Below are positions 58,701-64,000 of a stretch of DNA of 64,000 bases, one piece after another; position 1 is the first letter of the stretch; every line of letters begins with the position of its first letter. The stretch lies in assembly GCF_004138135.1 (NCBI RefSeq), contig NZ_RYFD01000011.1, positions 25,580 through 89,579 on the forward strand, in the 5' to 3' direction. The notes under the pieces were generated by a model, which saw only the letters and a list, made by a program, of their open reading frames with translations, was not told where the DNA came from and made no database searches. The DNA comes from Candidatus Oscillochloris fontis. GTDB taxonomy: Bacteria; Chloroflexota; Chloroflexia; Chloroflexales; Chloroflexaceae. Position numbers and translations under genes: made by a program.

Positions 58701-59900
58701 ATGATCATTCAGATACCCCCGATGCGCTACAAATTGTTGGTGAACATAGCGCGTATCAACCGGGCGAGCCTGCTGCACTTCTGCGAGTGACCGATTGAAT
58801 TGATCAAGAATCGTGCGGTGCGCTATTGAACCATCATGGATATTCAGGACAAGATGGCTCAACTTGTCTTCGTGTAGCCGACGGCGCACCACTTCCAGAG
58901 CGGCCTGCTTTTCGGCCACAAAGAGCACACGCTTTCCGTTGGCTGCCAGGGTGGCAATTAAGTTGGCGATAGTTTGGCTCTTGCCGGTGCCGGGAGGCCC
59001 CTGAATAACTCCGCTCTGCCCCGCAAGTACCGCTGCAATTACTCGCTGCTGACTGGAATCGGCATCACGTATCAGGAAGTCGTGATCTGGGGAACGGCGA
59101 TCAAGGCTGTGGGCATCTATCGGTGTACGTGAATCCTGGATGCACTCTCGTGCTACCGGATCACCGGCAATAGCAGCAATCAGATCATGTGCGGCGAGTT
59201 CGTCAGCATGCTTGAGGAGATCATTCACGATCCCCAGTTTCTGAAACGTAAAGTTGCGCAGTACGATTTGAAGTCCGGTCTTCAGTCCTGGGATACCACG
59301 GGTGATGGGAGCGAGGCGAAGTATAACTGTTTTCAGGTAGCCTAAAATCGAATCGATCTCTTCTTCACCCTGACTCTGCAATTCTAGCGCTGCGGTACGG
59401 CCATGTTCATGCGCAAGCGCATACAGTAGCACATCGTTAATTCGCGGATTGCCTACACACTGCAAATGTGCATCACCTTTACGAGGTGCCATCGTGATCT
59501 GTACTGGTTGGAGAATAATAGGGGCGGCAGGAGGACGACCTACAGTTGATGCTTCCCATGTCATAAGACCAATTCCCAGAAACAGTGTTTCGATGCCCTT
59601 TTCTTCCTGGCTGGCCTTGGCATACATGCTTATCTGGTTGGCCTTATGAAGTACCTGCTGATGGAGGTTAGTTGGAAAGAGATCACGAAGACTAACACTT
59701 TGACCTGATAAAAATGTTTGTAATACATCTTTATCTACATTATTGTTAAATTCAAGTGTACTTGTCTTTAGAGGTTGGTAGTAGAGTAGCGGATTGTTAC
59801 GTGTCAGATTAATGAGGTTTTTCCGCCAGCGTTCGCGTGCGGCATCAACACACTGCCGACGGTCGGTATCTTGAGACAAAGATGAAACGTGGAATGTCAT
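55797..59900 (-). CDS. DUF4011-type SF1 helicase with C-terminal endonuclease-like domain
   Basis: 1367 residues from the ATG at 59900 (MTFHVSSLSQDTDRRQC), with GGAG upstream. N-terminal 270 residues match the DUF4011 style (RERWRKNLINLTRNNPLLYY). The SF1 helicase has Walker A GPPGTGKSQTIANLIATLA (about 301), Walker B VVIFDEASQVVPEDAI, GDKHQLPPT, HYRSRDESLI and NVAITRARQRITVV. The C-terminal part, GASEARIAFAVKHPH and LAIETDGPAYYAAPTASDRD, is like Vsr/restriction-type nucleases. Such helicase-endonuclease proteins are reported in anti-phage islands; here it stands behind hsdR. Confidence 0.87.
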   Translation of the reverse strand: MTFHVSSLSQDTDRRQCVDAARERWRKNLINLTRNNPLLYYQPLKTSTLEFNNNVDKDVLQTFLSGQSVSLRDLFPTNLHQQVLHKANQISMYAKASQEEKGIETLFLGIGLMTWEASTVGRPPAAPIILQPVQITMAPRKGDAHLQCVGNPRINDVLLYALAHEHGRTAALELQSQGEEEIDSILGYLKTVILRLAPITRGIPGLKTGLQIVLRNFTFQKLGIVNDLLKHADELAAHDLIAAIAGDPVARECIQDSRTPIDAHSLDRRSPDHDFLIRDADSSQQRVIAAVLAGQSGVIQGPPGTGKSQTIANLIATLAANGKRVLFVAEKQAALEVVRRRLHEDKLSHLVLNIHDGSIAHRTILDQFNRSLAEVQQARPVDTRYVHQQFVAHRGYLNDHVRCLHASRLPAELSVYGLRGALQRIPATRTPQTRWRNADLASITLNKALTVRSLLSEASGISALFLGLHPSPWQHARLSNRAIVENAITLVDRLALRRLPQMIEATRQAVAHADLPPPTTVAQILILIDLLPYIAATLTDYERSLYDEDLMTLVERLAPAGEGWFRALWYLVIDGEYLRTYRRTSKYVKRRGFVWPWTIHEAITEVAPYQEQWLATLGQDASVPEQAQLEAVHAALESAAAPEANDDLMLLANVFTKKSLLQRYCRTDQLDTARFHHLQAFLAHLRADEQTPYLMPRVYEIRSMLQHLGVTLLLRELREQQPAPESWVPFFERAWLTSCLEQAHRDDPALITFQGQKHQQVVDEFQQADHDRIQMTAARVRRVHAEHVRDARNTYRDQDILIQAEIQKKRGHLPLRRLVERTSDLLITLCPCWMASPLSVSQFIPADKRYFDVVIFDEASQVVPEDAIAALLRGTTVVVAGDKHQLPPTSFFAGGNTDNNDEDQSAPEQGFESLIDLMSAFLEPWPLLWHYRSRDESLIAFANKHIYENNLITFPAPRHASAVNHVLVQTVSNDNEDSSASEVRKVVALILEHAEQNPTVSLGIITLGITHMQRVQSALDAAIKERRDLDDFFAASKPDPFFIKNLERVQGDERDAIILSLGYTKHRSGRLNYSVFGPLLKSGGERRLNVAITRARQRITVVSSFDHTDMSPGKSQARGVELLREYLAYVAAHGVLLETSHDQGADALDTFESDIYETLTARGLHLQPRFGASEARIAFAVKHPHRTDEYVLAIETDGPAYYAAPTASDRDRLRPLQLRRLNWCYHRIWSLDWYQRREQTIEAALQAYAKALHVADKRYYAAEHVPAPAQEPLPSVGEIEDEEENEPTPPARASRPNILRGLPIGSYVRTELIAVVRWINSDGILRTDEEIMEELRKDLEFKRIGSRMREQFQTAIDMERRSQRQID

Positions 59901-59941
59901 CCTCAATTCTCCATTATTTTCGGCCAAAATACACAAAATAC

Positions 59942-60283
59942 TTACACTAATCCTTGACCGTTGATTCTTCCTTCGCGCTCTTTCCAATCTGGCAAATATG
60001 CCAGCATAAAACTCTTGAAAATTTTACCATGGTTGGGTGCGATTAGGTGAACCAATTCGTGGACGATCACGTATTCGCCAATGTCGCGTGGCATGGTCAC
60101 TAATGCACGGCTTAAGGTTAGGTTGCCAGCAGTGGACATGGAGGCCCACTTGGTGCGTAGTTCGCGCACCTGGATACGAGCGACCCGCACGCCGATCCGC
60201 GCCGCCCACTGGCGCACGGCGCAGCGTAGCTCTTCGGCGTCATGCCATGCCCCCGTAGTCGCCGATCTACTATTCTCACTCAT
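59942..60283 (-). CDS. YgjP-type (DUF45/M48-like) metallopeptidase
   Basis: 113 residues. Zinc site HELVHLIAPNHG (HExxH with a further His) and preceding block LRTKWASMSTAGNLTLSR are the YgjP/WLM pattern. Shorter than usual (about 230 residues) because only the second half is present, so it could be a truncated or compact form. It overlaps hsdR by 4 bp (ATGA). Such genes often accompany type I restriction operons. Role unproven. Confidence 0.75.
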   Translation of the reverse strand: MSENSRSATTGAWHDAEELRCAVRQWAARIGVRVARIQVRELRTKWASMSTAGNLTLSRALVTMPRDIGEYVIVHELVHLIAPNHGKIFKSFMLAYLPDWKEREGRINGQGLV

Positions 60284-63150
60284 ACACGTTGGAGTTTCAT
60301 CAGTGTAGTTGTCGCCGCAATAAAGTATTGTTGGCCAACTAGCGGCAGCATCGCTTGGTAGAGAGCAGTTCGTAGTGCGCTCTCCTGCTGGTTATCCCAG
60401 CCGTAATCCGGGTAGTGCTGGAATATGGCGTTTAGTGTGTTGATCTGCTCACTGGTGATGGTCGCGAGGTAGGGGGTGAGTGTTACATAGATCGCGTAGC
60501 CGTTGGCGTCAAGCCCTAGGCGCTGACGTTCAGCCGCTGCCTCGGTCGCTTGCTTTGCCAGCGCCTCAAAGGCGGCTAACGCCTGCTGGGTGGTTAGTTG
60601 GCGATCTTCGTAGGCTTGTGCAACACTCTCGGCCTGTTCGCCAATCGAGATCAGGAAGGGCTGACTGGTGGCCTGCTCATCTACCACCTTCGCCAGCGCC
60701 CGCCGCAGGTTTAGCACCTTCACTGTATCCGAACTGTCCGACTGCTTGAGTGCCGTCAGTTCCTCCGCCCCCAGACTGTGGATGGTAGTCGGTGGGGTTA
60801 GGTTGTAGAGCGTGGTGTGCTCATGCAACAGCGTGCGGGTTTTGTCGGTCAGATCGCGATCAGTATAGGGGCGTGCACTATAAGCAGTACGAATAAGGTG
60901 ATAGAGGGCAGCTAGCGCCTCGTAGTCGTTCAGATAGGGGCGTAAAAAGGCATCCGGCGAAAGTACATCGTAAACCATCTGGATCTGGCGGTAGAAGGTA
61001 TAGAACGCTTCGCGTTGTTCTTTGGCCTCGAAGTGTTCGATGGCGCACTCCTTGGCCTTGTCGTCCCATCCACGGGTGAGTGGGAGGTAGTGTGGAGCAG
61101 TTTCGTGCATCTGGGTGGCGAAGAGGTTGCGTAACACATCGAGATTCTGGAGTACTGAGGTAACGACATCGGCGTCGAAGGCTAACGCACGCTCTAACTT
61201 CTCAAAGATGCCCACGAAGTCCAATACAAAACCATAGGGCTTGACGAGACCATCGTCATCTTCGTAGGGCCGGTTGACACGGGCGATGGCTTGGAGCAAC
61301 ACATGGTCGCGCATGGGCTTATCCAGGTACATTGCGTAGAGGATCGGGGCATCAAAACCGGTAAGTAATTTTTCGGTGACAATCAGAATCTTCAGGGAAG
61401 TTCCCTTCTGGGTAAACGCTTTGCGAACATCCTTCTCTTGCTCGGCACTTAGGTAGTGAGCCTTGAGCCGTTCCGGGTCGTTGTGGGCAGGTGAAATGAC
61501 GACTTGGCTATAGTCTTTGGGTAGTTGGAGATCGAGTGCCTCTTTGTAGCGTACACAGGCATCACGATCCACCGCTACTAAGAATGCCTTGAAGCCCAGT
61601 GGCTCAACATTCTCACGGAAATGCTGGGCGACAAAGGCGGCGACCTGTGCAACCCGTTGCGCGGATTTGAGGGCTTCACTGAGCGTCACTGCCTTACGCA
61701 AAATCGCGTTCAGTTCCTCGAAGTCACTCACACCTTCAGCATCGGCGAGGTCGAGGAACTCACGCTCCAGCATTTCACGATCCACCCGCAGATCAGAGGG
61801 GGCTAGGGCGTAGTTGAGGCGCACGGTGGTGCCATCCTCGACCGACTCGGCAATATTGTATTTGTCGAGGTAGCCTTGGGCATCATGCACACCAAAGACC
61901 TTGAATGTGCCCTGGCCCTTAGCCAGTTTGTCAATGGGCGTGCCGGTGAAGCCGATGTAGGTAGCGTTGGGAAGTGCAGCCAGCAGGTAGGTACCGAGAT
62001 CGCCGCCGGTGGTACGATGGGCTTCATCTACTAGCACCACCACACTATGGCGCAGGTTGAGATTGGCTGGGATGGAGTCGAATTTGTGAATCATCGAAAC
62101 GATCAAGCCACGATAGTCGTCGGCAAGCAACTTCTGAAGGTCGCGCTTACTCGCGGCCACCTCTAGAGTAGCAATCCCGTAGCCAGTGATGTTCTTAAAG
62201 AGTTGAGCCTCTAGTTCATTGCGATCAACAATCATCAGCACGGTAGGCTTTTCGCCATCAGGGGCCTCACGCAGCAACTTGCTGGCAATGGTAATCATCG
62301 TCAGGGTCTTACCGCTACCCTGGGTATGCCAGATCAACCCGCGTTGTTTAGTCGGCTCGGCCACGCGCTCCAGCACACGTTCAACCGCACGTGTCTGGTG
62401 CTGGCGCAGGATTAGCTTGCTCAATGTATCATCACGGTTGAGGAAGACGATGTAGTCGCGCAGTACCCTGAGCAGTCGGGCACGGTCGAAGAAGGCTTTG
62501 ACCTTACGCTCGTAGTTCCCCGGCTCTTCCTCTTTCCAGTTGAAGAGACTCTTACGGCTGGTGTTCCAGGTGATACCGTAGAAGAAGTCGAGCAATTGCG
62601 TCACCTCGAAGAGTTGCGGGGTGATCAACAATTCAGGAGTCTCGCGGTGGTAACGGCGTACCTGAGCGACACCATCCTCTAGGCCATCCTTTTTAGCAGC
62701 GGCCTTGGTCTCGGCCAAGGCAATGGGGATGCCGTTGATCAGGAAGACCACATCGGCCCGATTAGCATAAACGGTGCCACGATACGTCCACTCATCCGTG
62801 ACCTGGAAGACGTTAGCGTCAGGCTGATCGAAGTCGATCAGGCGCACGTTGCGCTCGCGGCGCTCCTCTGGCACGAAGACCGAGCGCTCGCCACGCAGCC
62901 ATGCCAAGGCATCGCGGTTGCCCTCGATGGTTGGGTTGAGCAAACTGAGTTGGCGCACAATCTCACTGGCTTGTGTGACATCCACAACTCCAGGATTGAG
63001 TGTACGCAACTGAGTAGTTAGTACCTCAGTAAAGATACGCCCCGTTTCACCGCCACGCAGGCGCAGAGCTTCTTCACGCGGCACATACTTCCAACCAATC
63101 GCCTCAGCGTAACGGAGCATAGGGTTTTGGACGGCGGTGCGTTCGGTCAT
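60280..63150 (-). CDS. hsdR: Type I restriction enzyme R subunit HsdR
   Basis: 956 residues. N-terminal nuclease: ADVVFLINGIPIALAETK (Asp133, Glu147, Lys149). SF2 motor: HTQGSGKTLTM (277-282), VDEAHRTT (375-378), ATYIGFTGTPI and KLLTGFDAPILYAMYLDKPM, QAIARVNRPYEDD. It translocates DNA and cleaves non-methylated DNA with HsdM and HsdS, which must be encoded beyond the window edge. Gene overlaps the upstream UvrD-like frame and the downstream YgjP-type gene by 4 bp each. Confidence 0.93.
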   Translation of the reverse strand: MTERTAVQNPMLRYAEAIGWKYVPREEALRLRGGETGRIFTEVLTTQLRTLNPGVVDVTQASEIVRQLSLLNPTIEGNRDALAWLRGERSVFVPEERRERNVRLIDFDQPDANVFQVTDEWTYRGTVYANRADVVFLINGIPIALAETKAAAKKDGLEDGVAQVRRYHRETPELLITPQLFEVTQLLDFFYGITWNTSRKSLFNWKEEEPGNYERKVKAFFDRARLLRVLRDYIVFLNRDDTLSKLILRQHQTRAVERVLERVAEPTKQRGLIWHTQGSGKTLTMITIASKLLREAPDGEKPTVLMIVDRNELEAQLFKNITGYGIATLEVAASKRDLQKLLADDYRGLIVSMIHKFDSIPANLNLRHSVVVLVDEAHRTTGGDLGTYLLAALPNATYIGFTGTPIDKLAKGQGTFKVFGVHDAQGYLDKYNIAESVEDGTTVRLNYALAPSDLRVDREMLEREFLDLADAEGVSDFEELNAILRKAVTLSEALKSAQRVAQVAAFVAQHFRENVEPLGFKAFLVAVDRDACVRYKEALDLQLPKDYSQVVISPAHNDPERLKAHYLSAEQEKDVRKAFTQKGTSLKILIVTEKLLTGFDAPILYAMYLDKPMRDHVLLQAIARVNRPYEDDDGLVKPYGFVLDFVGIFEKLERALAFDADVVTSVLQNLDVLRNLFATQMHETAPHYLPLTRGWDDKAKECAIEHFEAKEQREAFYTFYRQIQMVYDVLSPDAFLRPYLNDYEALAALYHLIRTAYSARPYTDRDLTDKTRTLLHEHTTLYNLTPPTTIHSLGAEELTALKQSDSSDTVKVLNLRRALAKVVDEQATSQPFLISIGEQAESVAQAYEDRQLTTQQALAAFEALAKQATEAAAERQRLGLDANGYAIYVTLTPYLATITSEQINTLNAIFQHYPDYGWDNQQESALRTALYQAMLPLVGQQYFIAATTTLMKLQRV

Positions 63151-63851
63151 TTACCTAACCTCCGTTGCAATTCTAGAACGAGGGGGGATGGTCCCACTAA
63201 ATGACCACGAGTATTTTCGCCTTCACTGGCACATACGATGTGTATTTCACTCTTAGCGCGGGTAATTCCGACATAAAACAGACGCCGGCTTTCCTTTTGA
63301 TCTCTTTGATTTACATTCCGACGAGGCAAAACACCTCTATCAATACCCATAAGCACAACACTATCGAACTCGGTACCTTTTGCACCATGGAGTGTAATTA
63401 AATTCAAGTGACTAGACGAACTATTCTGTTCAGAAAACATTCGTACCGAGAAGTCCGCAAACCGCTTTTTTGGTTCTGTGAGTGTAAGTAGTTTATTAAA
63501 AGCTTCTTGCTCTTCTGCCATCTCACGTTGCTGAGTAAACAACGGGACAAGACAAGTTTGATACAATGAATTAAGCCATACTCGCAAATTACAATCAATG
63601 TTTTGATGGTCTAAGAGAAAAAAAGATAGCTGCCTCTCAACAATAATCCTTTGAACTGAGCTATTAGCCCACCGATTCCAGCCTAGCCAAGCACGTACAA
63701 GATCATCATATCTGGGTTGAGCATTTTCCCATCCACCATTGCACCAACGCGCGCAGAGTTCGATCCAGCGTGTCAATCGTGTTCGCGGATAACTCGCCCT
63801 ACTATCAAGGCGAATATATGGCAGATTAAAAGTTTCACATGCCCTAGCCAT
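63147..63851 (-). CDS. UvrD-type helicase C-terminal fragment
   Basis: 234 residues from the first ATG; the frame is open up to a TAA at 63930-63932. LITLHGAKGTEFDSVVLMG, VLPRRNVNQRDQKESRRLFY and VGITRAKSEIHIVCA are motifs V and VI of UvrD/Rep helicases. Walker A and the first domain are missing: either the rest lies outside the window in another frame after a frameshift, or the gene is decayed. It overlaps hsdR by ATGA and is AT-rich. Confidence 0.65.
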   Translation of the reverse strand: MARACETFNLPYIRLDSRASYPRTRLTRWIELCARWCNGGWENAQPRYDDLVRAWLGWNRWANSSVQRIIVERQLSFFLLDHQNIDCNLRVWLNSLYQTCLVPLFTQQREMAEEQEAFNKLLTLTEPKKRFADFSVRMFSEQNSSSSHLNLITLHGAKGTEFDSVVLMGIDRGVLPRRNVNQRDQKESRRLFYVGITRAKSEIHIVCASEGENTRGHLVGPSPLVLELQRRLGK

Positions 63852-64000
63852 TTCATCACCATAATATCCTGTGGGATAAAGGATAGCTATATCTCCCAGA
63901 TTTCGCTTCGGTTTACTTTGTAACTCACCTTACGCAGTACGTATGTACGGATAAAGACGGTCTTTCGTGCCAGATCATGCTCCTTGCGTCGCCCGTAGCG

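Overview
The window looks like a chromosomal segment of a filamentous Chloroflexota bacterium (class Chloroflexia is my best guess). It is mostly GC-rich with tightly packed genes. The evidence is: a CobN-type chelatase with ChlI/ChlD-type partners behind a cobalamin riboswitch; a five-subunit HoxEFUYH hydrogenase; Pkn-type kinases with Pro/Thr-rich tails; secreted LGFP-like proteins; a CHAT-NTPase-TPR protein; and very many short palindromic repeats. No rRNA, tRNA or CRISPR array was seen.

Layout. 0-8.5 kb: end of a betaine-type ABC permease, a phosphatase-like protein, an AT-rich FkbM methyltransferase, crcB, tgt, an McrB-like ATPase, an acyl-CoA dehydrogenase and a double GNAT protein. 8.6-10.1 kb: an IS200/IS605-type tnpB broken by one stop codon, divergent from a ribbon-helix-helix gene across a perfect palindrome. 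10.1-16.9 kb: a GT39-like membrane protein carrying repeats inside its reading frame, a cation efflux protein, and a zinc/manganese ABC transporter divergent from a Zur-like regulator. 16.9-22.5 kb: SDR, a secreted protein, an ATPase-nuclease and a clostripain-type protease. 22.4-28.3 kb: hoxEFUYH plus the maturation protease hoxW, all on the minus strand. 28.6-31.2 kb: acyl-CoA synthetase and an AT-rich diguanylate cyclase. 31.3-44.5 kb: cobalamin riboswitch, terminator, small ORF, btuFCD, chlD-like, chlI-like, cobN, cbiZ and an MFS transporter, many with ATGA overlaps. 44.8-55.5 kb: LGFP protein, active kinase, pseudokinase, CHAT-NB-ARC-TPR protein, SnoaL-like protein, two rhodaneses, an AspT/YidE-type transporter and a DUF59 protein. 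55.8-64 kb: a minus-strand defence-like cluster with a UvrD-type fragment, HsdR, a YgjP-type metallopeptidase and a large DUF4011-type helicase with a nuclease-like C-terminus.

The most interesting signals are these. (1) Near-identical operators of the form TGATA-N5-TATCA overlap the -10 regions of the zinc-uptake promoter and of a promoter in front of btuF. This suggests joint zinc (Zur) and cobalamin control of the B12/cobaltochelatase operon. (2) Two families of non-autonomous mobile elements have visible target duplications, one of 8 bp and one of 10 bp. One insertion sits exactly at the hoxH-hoxW junction and appears to have rebuilt the hoxW start; another supplies the stop codon of the SnoaL-like gene. 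(3) A kinase, a pseudokinase (HRD changed to HRA) and a CHAT-STAND-TPR protein form a candidate signalling or defence module. (4) Palindromic repeats are carried in frame inside two proteins.

All functional calls rest on motifs read by eye; no database search was run.
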